NCBI RefSeq assembly: GCF_002153745.1
Contig: NZ_JOPL01000025.1
Span: 79,231 to 143,230, forward strand
Direction: 5' to 3'
Source: Acetobacter sp. DsW_063
Lineage (GTDB): Bacteria > Pseudomonadota > Alphaproteobacteria > Acetobacterales > Acetobacteraceae
DNA: 64,000 nucleotides
Shown here in pieces: positions 17,097 to 26,006 of this stretch. A program made the position numbers and the translations under genes. The notes below the pieces were generated by a model that was given only the letters and a program-made list of their open reading frames with translations, did no database searches and had not been told where the DNA came from. Each line of letters starts with the position of its first letter. Position 1 is the stretch's first letter.

Positions 17097-17748
17097 CCCT
17101 GTCTCCCGTCAGCAACCAGACGCGCAGGCCTTCGGTCCGCGATCCGTCCGGGTCAATCTCGATGGCGCGCTCCATCACCGCGCGCCGCAGACGCAACAGC
17201 GCGGGAGCATCCATGGCGCCTGTTTCCGCGTTCTCCTGCCGCTCCGCAAGCCATGCCAAAGCGGCGCCCGCTTCCCGCAACGCGGGTGGTGCGTCGCGAT
17301 CGGGGGATAGTCCGTCTTCGACCAGAGCGCGCGCCTCAGTTTCATCGTCGCAGCAGACGTATAGCCAGACGTCGGCGGCGTCGGGTTGGGCGGACGCGGC
17401 GAACTGCCTCAAAGAGACAGGCGCGGGCAGGAAGCGGACCGATTCGCGGTTCCGAGATTGTGAGAGTGAGGGCGGCAGAGGCGCCGGGCCGCTCGGCTGA
17501 GCTATGGGGGGCGCTTTTGTGGTTGTATTTTCGGTGTCCGGCGTGCTTGTGGCCTCCGCGGCTACGTTAGCCGAGGCGTCAGACGCCGCCGCCGCGGGAA
17601 AGAGATCGAATTGCGCGTCTTGCGTTCCGTGGCGCGTGCGACCCCTGCGGGTGATCCCGCGCGGTTTGGCGGGCACAGCGACCGCGTCGTCCGAAATCAT
17701 TCCATCGAGCGCAGGCTGTTGCGTTTTCCGGGCCGGTGATCTCGTCAT
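17086..17748 (-). CDS. Unknown protein, low-complexity N-terminus and conserved-looking C-terminus
   Basis: 220 residues. Residues 1-100 are rich in Ala, Pro, Thr and Ser and look disordered (basic start MTRSPARKTQQ, then TTTKAPPIAQPSGPAPLPP). Residues ~105-220 look folded: SVRFLPAPVSLRQFAAS, DVWLYVCCDDETEARALVEDGLSPD, REAGAALAWLAERQENAETGAMDAPALLRLRRAVMERAIEIDPDGSRTEGLRVWLLTGD. No signal peptide or membrane segment is present. The stop overlaps the asparaginase start by 11 bp, so the two are probably translated together. I do not recognise the family, and no function is proposed. Confidence 0.6.
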   Translation of the reverse strand: MTRSPARKTQQPALDGMISDDAVAVPAKPRGITRRGRTRHGTQDAQFDLFPAAAASDASANVAAEATSTPDTENTTTKAPPIAQPSGPAPLPPSLSQSRNRESVRFLPAPVSLRQFAASAQPDAADVWLYVCCDDETEARALVEDGLSPDRDAPPALREAGAALAWLAERQENAETGAMDAPALLRLRRAVMERAIEIDPDGSRTEGLRVWLLTGDRDDD

Positions 17749-17815
17749 CGCGCAGCCATCGCTGTGTGGCGGTCAGGGAAACGTCGCCACGACGACGGGT
17801 GCGTCCCGCGCCGCG

Positions 17816-18376
17816 TCATTGCGGCGGAAGGGAAGCCGTTTCTTTCGCCCCGGAAGCCAGACACTCGGCGCATAACCCTTCAATCTCGATCGTCGAATGC
17901 TGGACATGAAAGCCCGCATTACGCGACGCGAGTGAAATCGCTCGTACGATTCCGCCGTCTTCCAGCTCCATGACGCGCGCGCAGGCCCGGCAGATCAGAA
18001 ATTGGGTGGCGTGGGCGCAGTCCCCGTCATGGTCATGGGAATGATCAAGCACATGCACGCACGGCACGAAGGAGGACAGGCGTTCGATTTTGTGCGCGAG
18101 CCCGTGCTCCAAAAGGAAGTCGAGCGCACGATAGACCGTGGGCGGCGCGGCGCCTGCGTGACGGGCCTGCAACTGCTCGAGCAGATCGTAAGCGCGCAGC
18201 GGGTGCGACGATTCCAGCATCAGCCCCATTACCTGTCGCCGGAGCGCTGTCATCCGCACGCCGCGCTTCACGCACAGAGAGTCCGCGCGGTCCAGCAGGG
18301 CCTCGGTGCGGGGAGAGAGCCGATCTCCTTCGGGAACGACGGAGGCTTCGGACGTAGGGCGGGTGGCGGTCGGCAT
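17816..18376 (-). CDS. zur: Fur-family zinc uptake regulator
   Basis: 186 residues. The winged-helix domain (~residues 30-105) includes RMTALRRQVMGLMLESSHPLRAYDLLEQL and PPTVYRALDFLLEHGLAHKIERLSSFV. The metal-binding dimerisation domain has a His-rich strand (HVLDHSHDHDGDCAHATQFLIC) and two structural zinc pairs, CRAC and CAEC. The N-terminal ~25 residues are an unconserved extension. Zur-Zn represses zinc uptake genes; here it is divergent from znuA with 105 bp between them containing a palindrome. The adjacent ZnuACB genes separate it from Fur, Mur or PerR paralogues. Confidence 0.92.
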   Translation of the reverse strand: MPTATRPTSEASVVPEGDRLSPRTEALLDRADSLCVKRGVRMTALRRQVMGLMLESSHPLRAYDLLEQLQARHAGAAPPTVYRALDFLLEHGLAHKIERLSSFVPCVHVLDHSHDHDGDCAHATQFLICRACARVMELEDGGIVRAISLASRNAGFHVQHSTIEIEGLCAECLASGAKETASLPPQ

Positions 18377-18444
18377 TGCTCACGTATCGTAGGCCATGTA
18401 GCGGGCGCTGCCCATACCCGCACGTGGTCGTCGTAATTTCATAT

Positions 18445-18462
18445 TGATATATTATAACATCA
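18445..18462. promoter_or_regulatory. Candidate Zur box between zur and znuA
   Basis: The 18-bp imperfect palindrome TGATATATTATAACATCA sits in the only A/T-rich segment of the zur-znuA intergenic region, 19 bp before the znuA ATG. It has the spacing and the TATAAC-type half-site of alphaproteobacterial Zur boxes and would cover the promoters in both directions. Binding is inferred. Confidence 0.65.
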
Positions 18463-18481
18463 CGCTTACACCCGCCCGACC

Positions 18482-19444
18482 ATGCGCCTTTCTCCTCCTT
18501 CCGATCAGCGGGACTTACTTGCGCCCGGCGCAGTGCGACGGCTGACCCGGCGCCGCGTGTTCGCTGTATGCGCCGGGGCTGGCGTCGTTGCGTATGCTGG
18601 TTGCGTTGAAGAAGTTTCTGCGATGACGCCTGTGCGTGCGCTCGCGGCGGAGGCCGTCTGGCGCGACATAGCGATGCAGATCGGCGGCGACGCCGTGGCG
18701 GTCGACTGCGTCATGACAGCGCCTGAACTTGACCCGCATCTGTTCGAACCGACTCCCGCAACAGCGCGGGCCGTCGCGGCCGCGGACGTGCTGATCGCCA
18801 ACGGTGGCGGATACGACGCCTGGATGGATCGCCTCGTCGATGCGGGAAAGAGCTCGGGCGCGCGCTATATTCGTATCTCCGACGTCATTGGCTGGCGCGA
18901 ACCTGACAATACGCATTTCTGGTACGACCCCGTCATTGTGCGACAGGCGGCGGCGGCGATCGCCTCGGCCTTCTCGGGGTATGCGGGATACGCCGCGCCA
19001 GCCATCGCTGCCCGTAAGGAAGCGCTGTTGCGCGATATCGATGCTATCGCCGCGCGCATTCGCGCGCTGCGTGCAAGATTCTCCGGTGCGCGCGTCGCTG
19101 CGACAGAGCCATTTCTTGACCGTCTGCTCGGCGCACTTGGGCTTGATGAAGCGCACGCAGAGTTTCAGCGATCGGTCATGAACGACGTCGAGCCAGGTCC
19201 GGCCGACGTGGCGGCGTTCGAGAGCGATCTGCGAAATGGGCGTCTGAGCATGTTGGTCTACAATGCGCAAACGGTGACTCCGGCCACCACGCGCTTGCTG
19301 TCGTTGGCCAGTGCCGCGCGGATTCCGACAATATCGGTGACGGAGACGCTGCCGCCGAAACTGCGCTGGCAGGATTGGATGAGCGGCATACTTGATCAAA
19401 TCGAGCAGGCCCTGAGCTCCAACGTCAATCGGAGGCCTGCATGA
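18482..19444 (+). CDS. znuA: Zinc ABC transporter substrate-binding protein
   Basis: 320 residues of the cluster A-I metal-binding protein family. The N-terminus has arginine-rich RRLTRRRVFAV, then a hydrophobic segment ending AYAGC. This may be a Tat-type or lipoprotein signal, though the lipobox is poor. Metal ligands are His in DPHLFEPTP, His in NTHFWYDPV, His in LDEAHAEFQ and an acid near the C-terminus. The His-rich loop seen in many ZnuA proteins is absent. It captures zinc (possibly manganese) in the periplasm for ZnuBC. The gene is the first of three, its stop overlaps znuC by 4 bp, and it is divergent from zur. Confidence 0.9.
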   Translation: MRLSPPSDQRDLLAPGAVRRLTRRRVFAVCAGAGVVAYAGCVEEVSAMTPVRALAAEAVWRDIAMQIGGDAVAVDCVMTAPELDPHLFEPTPATARAVAAADVLIANGGGYDAWMDRLVDAGKSSGARYIRISDVIGWREPDNTHFWYDPVIVRQAAAAIASAFSGYAGYAAPAIAARKEALLRDIDAIAARIRALRARFSGARVAATEPFLDRLLGALGLDEAHAEFQRSVMNDVEPGPADVAAFESDLRNGRLSMLVYNAQTVTPATTRLLSLASAARIPTISVTETLPPKLRWQDWMSGILDQIEQALSSNVNRRPA

Positions 19445-20295
19445 GTGCGAACGTCGATGGCGTGACCGGGACAATGACGATGGCGCGCCCTGTTGTGACT
19501 GGTGGTGCGTCGCCTGATGGCGTCGCCCAGCCAACTGCTGCGGTTTCCTGTCGGGCTCTCTCCATCGGTCATGGGGAGCGCGTCGTTCTGCAATCCGCCA
19601 GTTTTTCCATTCCGGCGGGCAGCTTTGTCGGTCTTCTCGGTCCGAACGGCGCGGGAAAGACGACCTTCCTGCGCGCTTTGCTCGGGCTGACGCCGGTGCG
19701 AAGCGGGGAGTTGCATGTTTTCGGCGCGTCGCCGGTCTGCGGCGACAGTAACGTCGGATACATGCCCCAGAGCCGCACACCGATCCGCGTTCGTCTGACC
19801 GGGCGCGATATGCTGGCGTCCTCCTTGCACGGCGAGAGATGGGGGTTGCCATTAGTGCGCGCCGAAGGCGCCAGGCGGATCGACGAGGCTCTTCATGCGG
19901 CGGATGCGCAGGATTTGGCCGAACGCCGGATCGACGCTCTTTCAGGTGGTGAGTTGCAGAGACTCCGCCTTGCGCAGGCGCTTCTGAGCGCGCCGAGACT
20001 GCTGCTGCTCGACGAACCGCTGGCGAGTTTCGATCCGGTGCGCATGCGCGAGGCCGCGCTGCAAATCCGTGATGTTGCGCGTCGCGCAGGAGCCACGGTG
20101 ATCTGTTCCGCGCACGATATCGATCCATTGCTCGGCGTCATGGATTCCGTGCTTTATATTGCGCGGGGTCGGGCCAGGCTGGGCTCGGTGGACGAAGTGA
20201 TCACCAGTTCCGCGCTATCTGACCTGTATGGCGCTCCGGTTGAAGTGTATCGGTCCCCCCGGGGGGGAATTTTCGTCAGCGCCGACGCCGCATGA
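19441..20295 (+). CDS. znuC: Zinc ABC transporter ATP-binding protein
   Basis: 284 residues; ATGA overlap with znuA. ABC motifs are complete: Walker A GPNGAGKTTFL, Q-loop VGYMPQSRTPIRV, signature LSGGELQRLRLAQ, Walker B LLLLDEPLASFDP and switch histidine ICSAHDID. The first ~35 residues are a nonconserved extension, so the true start could be slightly downstream. It powers zinc import with ZnuA and ZnuB at the inner membrane. Confidence 0.9.
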   Translation: MSANVDGVTGTMTMARPVVTGGASPDGVAQPTAAVSCRALSIGHGERVVLQSASFSIPAGSFVGLLGPNGAGKTTFLRALLGLTPVRSGELHVFGASPVCGDSNVGYMPQSRTPIRVRLTGRDMLASSLHGERWGLPLVRAEGARRIDEALHAADAQDLAERRIDALSGGELQRLRLAQALLSAPRLLLLDEPLASFDPVRMREAALQIRDVARRAGATVICSAHDIDPLLGVMDSVLYIARGRARLGSVDEVITSSALSDLYGAPVEVYRSPRGGIFVSADAA

Positions 20296-20372
20296 GAGAG
20301 GCTTGCGCCGAACGCCTGCGCGCGTAGTCTCCCCGCCGCCTGTCCATATCCCTGTCGCTGCTGGTTCCGTCG

Positions 20373-21194
20373 ATGCTCGAATATGATTTCATGCGCATGG
20401 CTTTCGCCGCGTCCGGGTGCGTGGCCGTACTGGCGGGGCCTGTAGGCTGGTTCCTTGCATTGCGCGGGCAGAGTTTTGCGGGACATGCGTTGTCGCATAT
20501 TGGCTTCGCGGGCGCAGTTGGCGCGGCGTTGCTTGGTTGGCCGCCGCTCGCGGGGTTGCTGGTGGTGGCGGTGGCGTCGGGCGCGGGCATGGGCGCGCTG
20601 GGGGGTAGGGCTACGGGGCGGGACGTTGCGATCGGCATGATCCTCTCGCTCGCCATGGGGTGTGGCGCGCTGTTCCTGCATCTGCTCACCCACTCCGCCA
20701 TGACGGCGACGGCTCTGCTGTTCGGTAACGTTCTCGGCGTCACGCACGGAACGCTCGCATCGCTGGCGGTGATCACGGCGTTTTCGCTGGCGATGCTGGC
20801 TTTTCTCTCGCGTCCTTTGCTGTTCGCAAGCCTTCAGCCTGAACTGGCGGAGGCGCGGGGCGTCAGGATGACCCTTCTTTCGGTTCTGTTCCTGATGCTG
20901 GTCGGCGTCGCAACGGCCGGCTGTGCGCAGGTGACGGGCGTTTTACTGGTCTTCACGCTTATGGTCGGCCCGGGGGCGACGATCCTGCGGGTCGGGCTGT
21001 CGCCTGCGCTCGCGCTGCCGGCCGCAGCGGTTTTGGCGCTGGCTGAGGCGTGGGGCGGTCTGGCGTTGTCATGGTGGAGCAACGCTCCGGCGTCGTTCTG
21101 GATAGCGGTCTTGAGCGTCGTCTGTTTTCTTGTCTCAGGTATTCCGGCGCAGTCTTTGCGGTTCAGGCGTGAGGGGGACGCGGGTTCCTGCTGA
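20373..21194 (+). CDS. znuB: Zinc ABC transporter permease
   Basis: 273 residues, about eight membrane segments, ABC-3 permease family. Typical regions are MLEYDFMRMAFAASGCVAVLAGPVGWFLALRGQSFAGHALSHIGFAGA at the start, the GNVLGVTHG loop, and QVTGVLLVFTLMVGPGATILRVG near the end. It forms the inner-membrane channel for ZnuAC. The gap to znuC is 77 bp with no clear terminator, so it most likely shares the znuAC transcript. Confidence 0.9.
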   Translation: MLEYDFMRMAFAASGCVAVLAGPVGWFLALRGQSFAGHALSHIGFAGAVGAALLGWPPLAGLLVVAVASGAGMGALGGRATGRDVAIGMILSLAMGCGALFLHLLTHSAMTATALLFGNVLGVTHGTLASLAVITAFSLAMLAFLSRPLLFASLQPELAEARGVRMTLLSVLFLMLVGVATAGCAQVTGVLLVFTLMVGPGATILRVGLSPALALPAAAVLALAEAWGGLALSWWSNAPASFWIAVLSVVCFLVSGIPAQSLRFRREGDAGSC

Positions 21195-21249
21195 TCGCGG
21201 GATTGGTGACAAGCAGGGAATGTCACCGACCAGGTGGGATGGCGCAGGT

Positions 21250-21271
21250 GTTGAAGTGCCCCCCCTTCAAC
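21250..21271. terminator. Hairpin between znuB and the converging small secreted protein gene
   Basis: GTTGAAG-TGCCCCCC-CTTCAAC forms a 7-bp stem. It is 55 bp after the znuB stop, and T-rich sequence lies a little further on (ttttacaaagttttttgc). It may serve both convergent transcripts. Confidence 0.5.
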
Positions 21272-21398
21272 GAACAACGCCTGATTTTACAAAGTTTTTT
21301 GCTTCTTTTTCTTCAGCATAAAGAAGACGCAGATGGCTCCCGGGGCGCTTCGAAAAGAATGAGCGCGTCCCCGTGATATGTCGCTCTGTCTGTAGGTT

Positions 21399-21857
21399 CT
21401 ATCGCCCGATCAGATTGGACCAGGGATGGCTTGCGGTTCTCGTCATGACGATATGGGCTCTGCACGTTGGCGTCCCGAATACGCCGGCGATAGTGTCGCC
21501 GTCCGGGTGACCTTCGAACACCATGGGCAAGGGACGGCGGCTGGCGTCGGTAAGCTTGAGCTGCGCGTGGAAGCGCTTGTGGTCCGCGTCCGGATGGCCG
21601 CGCAGGGTCAGGGCCCCGGTGCCGGGGGAGAAGACCAGACGGTCTGACTGGATCTGCAGGACGGAGTCCGTCTGATCGGGGCAAGCGCCCCGGTCTGTAA
21701 CCAGGCGTCCAGTCCAGTTTCCGTAGGGATCGTCCTGGGCTGACTGCGCCGCGAGAGCTGGCGTCGCGAGAAGCGGGAGCAGGGCGACAAGAGCGCCAGC
21801 GCCGCCGAGCCTGCTGGCTCCGACTGCGCAAGGTCTCGGAAAAATGCGCCGTAACAT
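21399..21857 (-). CDS. Small secreted protein of unknown function
   Basis: 152 residues. A long signal peptide (arginine-rich head, then [21 protein letters not shown]) leaves a mature domain of about 115 residues. That domain starts [20 protein letters not shown] and continues with beta-rich segments [64 protein letters not shown]. Two cysteines could form a disulfide. The pattern resembles small beta-barrel periplasmic domains, but I do not recognise a family. It is divergent from guaA. Confidence 0.65.
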   Translation of the reverse strand: MLRRIFPRPCAVGASRLGGAGALVALLPLLATPALAAQSAQDDPYGNWTGRLVTDRGACPDQTDSVLQIQSDRLVFSPGTGALTLRGHPDADHKRFHAQLKLTDASRRPLPMVFEGHPDGDTIAGVFGTPTCRAHIVMTRTASHPWSNLIGR

Positions 21858-22074
21858 GATCTCGGCCTCCGGTTCGTTAGCGGCGGCGGAGCCTTCTGCT
21901 GGGCGTCCGCTTCGCCCGGCGCACCTCCCATGCGGTGAAAGAGGTGCGAAAAGGATGGAAACTGGTGACGCTGGGCCGCCATCGTCCTATACCGCGCCGA
22001 TAACCCGCCGCAACACCTCCGCCGCCATGCCATCGTATCACCACGACGGAGGCGGCGACAGCAAGGACCCGCCG

Positions 22075-23673
22075 ATGACCGGACCCGCTCAGGACACGCC
22101 ACTGCCGCTCGACGCCTCGCTGCATTCGGACCGGATACTGATTCTGGATTTCGGGTCGCAGGTGACGCAGTTGATCGCCCGTCGCGTGCGTGAGAGCGGC
22201 GTCTATTGCGAGATCTGGCCGTTCACGGCCGACGCCGAGCGCATCCGTTCTTTCGCGCCGCGCGGCGTCATCCTGTCTGGCGGTCCCGCCAGCGTTCATG
22301 ACGCAGGAGCTCCCGTCGTTCCGGACGTCGTCTTCACTCTCAATGTCCCGGTTCTGGGCATCTGCTACGGTCAGCAGGCGATGTGCAACCAGCTGGGCGG
22401 CAAGGTGGAGGGATCGGACCATCGGGAGTTCGGTCGGGCGTTCGTCGAAATCACCGAGGATTGCGCGCTGTTCCGTGGCGTGTGGGCGCGCGGCGGGCGT
22501 GAACAGGTATGGATGAGCCATGGTGATCGCGTGACGCAGATCCCTCCGGGGTTCCGCGCCGTCGCGACGTCCGAAGGCGCGCCGTTCGCCGTGATCGCCG
22601 ACGAGGGACGCAGGCTTTATGGCGTGCAGTTCCACCCGGAGGTGGTGCACACGCCGCATGGCGCCGCGCTGCTGCGCAACTTCACGCACCATGTCGCCGG
22701 CTGCACCGGGTCGTGGACGATGGCGGGTTTCCGTGACGTCGAGGTCGAGAAGATCCGCAAGCAGGTTGGCGACAAACGGGTGATTTGCGGCCTTTCGGGC
22801 GGCGTCGACTCATCTGTCGCAGCAGTGCTGATTCACGAGGCTATCGGCGACCAGTTGACCTGCATTTTCGTCGATCACGGGATGCTGCGTCTGGGTGAGG
22901 CGGAGGAGGTGGTCAACACGTTCCGCGGTCGCTTCAACATCAAGCTGGTGCATCGCGACGCGTCCGAACTGTTCCTGTCGGAGCTTGAAGGCGTGACCGA
23001 CCCGGAGATCAAGCGCAAGACGATCGGGCGGTTGTTCGTCGAGGTGTTCGAGGAGGAAGCGGCGAAGATCGGCGGCGCCGATTTCCTCGCGCAGGGCACG
23101 CTGTATCCGGATGTGATCGAGAGCGTCAGCTTCACCGGCGGCCCTTCGGTCACCATCAAATCTCATCACAACGTCGGCGGTCTGCCGGAGCGTATGAACA
23201 TGGGGCTGGTGGAGCCTCTGCGTGAGCTGTTCAAGGACGAGGTCCGCGCCCTCGGGCGCGAACTGGGCATTCCAGAGGTCATCGTGGGCCGCCATCCCTT
23301 CCCCGGGCCGGGGCTTGCGATCCGCATACCGACGGACGCCATCACGCGCGAGAAGCTCGATCTTCTGCGCCGCGTCGACGCGATTTATCTGGAAGAAATC
23401 CGTAACGCCGGTCTTTACGACGCGATCTGGCAGGCGTTCGCGGTGCTCCTGCCTGTGAAGACGGTCGGCGTGATGGGCGACGGACGCACATATGATCAGG
23501 CCTGCGCGCTGCGCGCCGTGACCAGCACGGACGGAATGACGGCGGAGGTTTATCCGTTCGACATGGGATTCCTGAATCGTGTGGCGAGCCGCATCGTCAA
23601 TGAGGTACGTGGGGTCAACCGGGTTACCTACGACATTACGTCAAAGCCGCCGGGCACGATCGAATGGGAATGA
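22075..23673 (+). CDS. guaA: GMP synthase (glutamine-hydrolysing)
   Basis: 532 residues from ATG 22075, preceded by AAGGA 7 nt upstream; the longer frame from 21844 adds a nonconserved stretch. The class I glutaminase domain has [11 protein letters not shown], nucleophile Cys97 in GICYGQQAM and HPEVVHT. The ATP-pyrophosphatase domain has the PP-loop [14 protein letters not shown] and [13 protein letters not shown]. The C-terminal dimerisation domain ends [10 protein letters not shown]. It aminates XMP to GMP in the cytoplasm. It is a single gene with its own strong terminator. Confidence 0.98.
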   Translation: MTGPAQDTPLPLDASLHSDRILILDFGSQVTQLIARRVRESGVYCEIWPFTADAERIRSFAPRGVILSGGPASVHDAGAPVVPDVVFTLNVPVLGICYGQQAMCNQLGGKVEGSDHREFGRAFVEITEDCALFRGVWARGGREQVWMSHGDRVTQIPPGFRAVATSEGAPFAVIADEGRRLYGVQFHPEVVHTPHGAALLRNFTHHVAGCTGSWTMAGFRDVEVEKIRKQVGDKRVICGLSGGVDSSVAAVLIHEAIGDQLTCIFVDHGMLRLGEAEEVVNTFRGRFNIKLVHRDASELFLSELEGVTDPEIKRKTIGRLFVEVFEEEAAKIGGADFLAQGTLYPDVIESVSFTGGPSVTIKSHHNVGGLPERMNMGLVEPLRELFKDEVRALGRELGIPEVIVGRHPFPGPGLAIRIPTDAITREKLDLLRRVDAIYLEEIRNAGLYDAIWQAFAVLLPVKTVGVMGDGRTYDQACALRAVTSTDGMTAEVYPFDMGFLNRVASRIVNEVRGVNRVTYDITSKPPGTIEWE

Positions 23674-23744
23674 TTCGGCGTCTGACGCTAAAACGAAGTG
23701 GGTTTGTGAAAACTTCATATTGTTGAGGTTTTGAGTGACTCTCC

Positions 23745-23774
23745 GCCGCTCGACATTTTCGAGCGGCTTTTTTT
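23745..23774 (+). terminator. Intrinsic terminator of guaA
   Basis: A perfect 9-bp stem GCCGCTCGA/TCGAGCGGC with a 5-nt loop is followed by seven T residues, 72 bp after the guaA stop. Confidence 0.93.
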
Positions 23775-24085
23775 ATGCGCTGTGAAACAGGCTTATCGGC
23801 GAAGGTTCTTCTTCATGTCGGTGTTCGCTATTGACGTTGCGTAATCTGCGCCCGTTGTGCCGCGCAAACGCCACGCGAGCCATGCGGTCACTTCACGATC
23901 AAGGACCGGGATCGACAGCGTGCAGCATCGCTAATTTTCTTTTCCAGCCGATATCGCGTAATGGCGGCAGACTCGATCGTAGCGCAAGGCGGCTATGGTC
24001 GTCGGCGGAAAAGGGCGGCGAGAAGGTCTCTTACGACTGTTTTTAAGAGGCGACGTTTAGCGCGATCTAAGGTTGTGCAAGGGGG
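23775..24085. other. Gene-free stretch between guaA terminator and TetR gene
   Basis: About 310 bp with no supported gene. A 71-codon plus-strand frame (23831-24046) has no recognisable motif and an Arg/Ser-rich composition typical of a spurious frame. No terminal repeats or transposase motif were found. Confidence 0.4.
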
Positions 24086-24658
24086 TTAGGAAAGTAACCC
24101 TAATTTGTGATAATTTTCTATGATTTCATCAAAGACAGAGATTTCAGATCGACTCTTTGCAAGAAGCTGCGCGCCGGACACAGCGGAAAAAACCGCCTGC
24201 GCCCGCAGAGTGCGGTCTTCCGGGGAGAGGTTCGCTGAGGTCTGCACCACCGCGCTGAGCCACGTGATATTGACGTCGACGAACGTCTGAACCTCTTGCT
24301 TCACCACGTCGGGCAGATCGTCGTACTCCGCGCTCATAAAGCTGCACAGACAGAGTCTGTTTCCATTTTGAAGTGAACGCCTGAATATCTCGGGGTAGCG
24401 AAGCAGGCATTGTTGGGGCGAAGGATTGGCTTCTTGCAGTTTTTTTAAATCTGCAAGCGTATCCTCCCAGTAACGTCGCGCCACGGCCGCGCCCAGGTCG
24501 GCCTTGCTGGGAAAATGATAGTATATACTGGCGGCTTTTATGCCGACCTCGTTCGCTATATCGCGAAAATTTAGCCCGCCATATCCGTGGGTCTGAGCTG
24601 TTCGCTTTGCGACGGCGAGAATGGCTTCTCGAGCATTGGGATGGGCCTTGAGGTTCAC
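24086..24658 (-). CDS. TetR/AcrR-family regulator
   Basis: 190 residues. The N-terminal HTH (residues ~8-55) includes AREAILAVAKRTAQTHGYGGLNFRDIANEVGIKAASIYYHFPSKADLGAAVARRY, a textbook TetR signature. The ligand domain (LCLCSFMSAEYDDLPDVVKQEVQTFVDVNITWL) resembles the C-terminal domain of YcdC/AcuR-like regulators. It is divergent from a glutathione S-transferase gene with two copies of a 13-bp repeat between them, so it probably represses itself and the GST and responds to an electrophile. Effector unknown. Confidence 0.88.
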   Translation of the reverse strand: MNLKAHPNAREAILAVAKRTAQTHGYGGLNFRDIANEVGIKAASIYYHFPSKADLGAAVARRYWEDTLADLKKLQEANPSPQQCLLRYPEIFRRSLQNGNRLCLCSFMSAEYDDLPDVVKQEVQTFVDVNITWLSAVVQTSANLSPEDRTLRAQAVFSAVSGAQLLAKSRSEISVFDEIIENYHKLGLLS

Positions 24659-24674
24659 CGGGTTGCCGCCTTTC

Positions 24675-24750
24675 GCCTACCATCTGGCAGATAAGGCTTG
24701 ACGATGCAATTGCAAAGCGTCACGGTTGCCTACCATCTGGAAGGTAGATA
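24675..24750. promoter_or_regulatory. Putative TetR operator repeats upstream of tetR and gst
   Basis: GCCTACCATCTGG occurs exactly twice in direct orientation, at 24675-24687 and 24728-24740. Each copy continues into an imperfect inverted repeat (CTACC-N7-GGTAG type in the second copy, followed by TAGATAAC). The first copy lies 17 bp upstream of the tetR start codon. This arrangement fits autoregulation with control of the divergent gene. Confidence 0.6.
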
Positions 24751-25001
24751 ACTTTGACGCTGGACGCGCGTGCCTCAGTTCGTGTCGGCGGGGGGCACCA
24801 GAACGGCCCGGGAAGCTGCCTCAACAGCCTTGTCATGGAGAAAATCGCTTTTGAGTCAGGAGCGTTAACAAAAATTTTTCTAATCACGCGCGAGTCCCGG
24901 GACGCAATTTCGTCCGGGTCATCGGCGTGAATTCACTGGCGGTTGCGCTCGCCCGGGCTCTCACGTTGCGTGTCCCGGCGGGTCTGCAAGGGAAGATAGA
25001 G

Positions 25002-25640
25002 ATGAAGATTTATGACTGGCCCACAGGGCCTTATCCTGCTCGTGTGCGGATCGCCCTGAGTGAGAAGGGCATGGAGTCCGAAGTCGCGTTCGAAACGGTT
25101 GATCTTTGGAAGGGAGAGCACAAGATGGCGGGCTTCCTGAAGAAGAACTACTCCGGCACCTTACCGGTGCTGGAACTCGACGACGGCGCGTTTATCGCCG
25201 AATGTACGGCCATCACAGAATATCTTGATAATCTAGATGGCAATCCGATTTTGACCGGGAATACTTCCCGCGAGAAGGGAGACATCCACATGATGAGCAA
25301 GCGCGCCGAACTGGAGGTGATGGATGCGGTCAGCGTCTATTTCCACCATGCGACGCCGGGCCTTGGGCCGGATGTAGAACTCTACCAGAATAACGAATGG
25401 GGTTTGAGGCAACGGGACAAAGCTCTGAGGGGTATGCGTTATTTTGATTCCGTCTTGCGAGAGCGCCCGTTTGTCGCTGGCGACAAATTCTCGATGGCCG
25501 ATATCACCCTTGTCGGCGGCCTGATCTTTGCGTCGATTGTCGACCTGCCAGTTCCTGGAGAATGCACCGCTTTACTGGAATGGTACGAGAGAATGAAAGA
25601 ACGCCCTAGCGTATCCAAGCAGCTTGCACTTAAAGCATAG
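25002..25640 (+). CDS. Glutathione S-transferase family protein
   Basis: 212 residues from ATG 25002, preceded by AAGGGAAG about 8 nt away; the in-frame extension to 24927 has no GST similarity. The thioredoxin-like N-terminal domain is MKIYDWPTGPYPARVRIALSEKG, with the cis-proline region SGTLPVLELDDGAFIAECTAITEYLD (residues ~50-75) binding the glutathione gamma-glutamyl part. The helical C-terminal domain contains RPFVAGDKFSMADITLVGGLIFA with the N-capping motif. It conjugates or reduces electrophiles in the cytoplasm. The adjacent TetR suggests inducible detoxification. Substrate unknown. Confidence 0.88.
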   Translation: MKIYDWPTGPYPARVRIALSEKGMESEVAFETVDLWKGEHKMAGFLKKNYSGTLPVLELDDGAFIAECTAITEYLDNLDGNPILTGNTSREKGDIHMMSKRAELEVMDAVSVYFHHATPGLGPDVELYQNNEWGLRQRDKALRGMRYFDSVLRERPFVAGDKFSMADITLVGGLIFASIVDLPVPGECTALLEWYERMKERPSVSKQLALKA

Positions 25641-26006
25641 AATAAAAAACGATTACTTAACATAAAGCCGATTTCGCCTTCATGGCGTCGGTAGGGACTC
25701 GCGGCGCTGAGATTGAGTTTATAAATTAGAAAAGTCGTCGCGTGGCACTGTTGCGTCGCTAAACCAAAATTTTTACGGTGGCAGTGCTCTCGACTCACAT
25801 CAAAATTCTGGTGGCCGAAGCTTCTGCGTGTCTAAATAGAAGCGAAATCTTACGCGCGTCCGATATTTTTCACGGATTGTGTGGTGATAGAAGGCTGAGT
25901 GGACGAAACTAACTGCGTGGGCGAATGACCGCATCCGCCAGATTTTTTTACGTCCGATCGCTTTCAGTAAATCAACCGCCAGCGGGGCGCCGTGTGCGGC
26001 AGGACG
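25641..26006. other. 366-bp intergenic region between GST and YceI genes
   Basis: Convergent genes flank this region. It is more A/T-rich than its neighbours and holds no supported gene. GGCACTGTTGC at 25744-25754 resembles the start of an IS6-family terminal repeat, but no partner repeat or transposase remnant is visible. No strong terminator was found for either gene. Confidence 0.35.

Noticed and set aside
18515..20128. 537-codon minus-strand frame opposite znuA/znuC
   Set aside because: Antisense to two well-defined genes, no domains.
22027..22075. Earlier start for guaA (ATG 22027)
   Set aside because: Adds 16 unconserved residues; ATG 22075 has AAGGA at correct spacing.
25744..25754. 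GGCACTGTTGC resembling an IS6-family terminal repeat
   Set aside because: Only 11 bases, no opposite repeat, no transposase fragment and no target duplication in the region.
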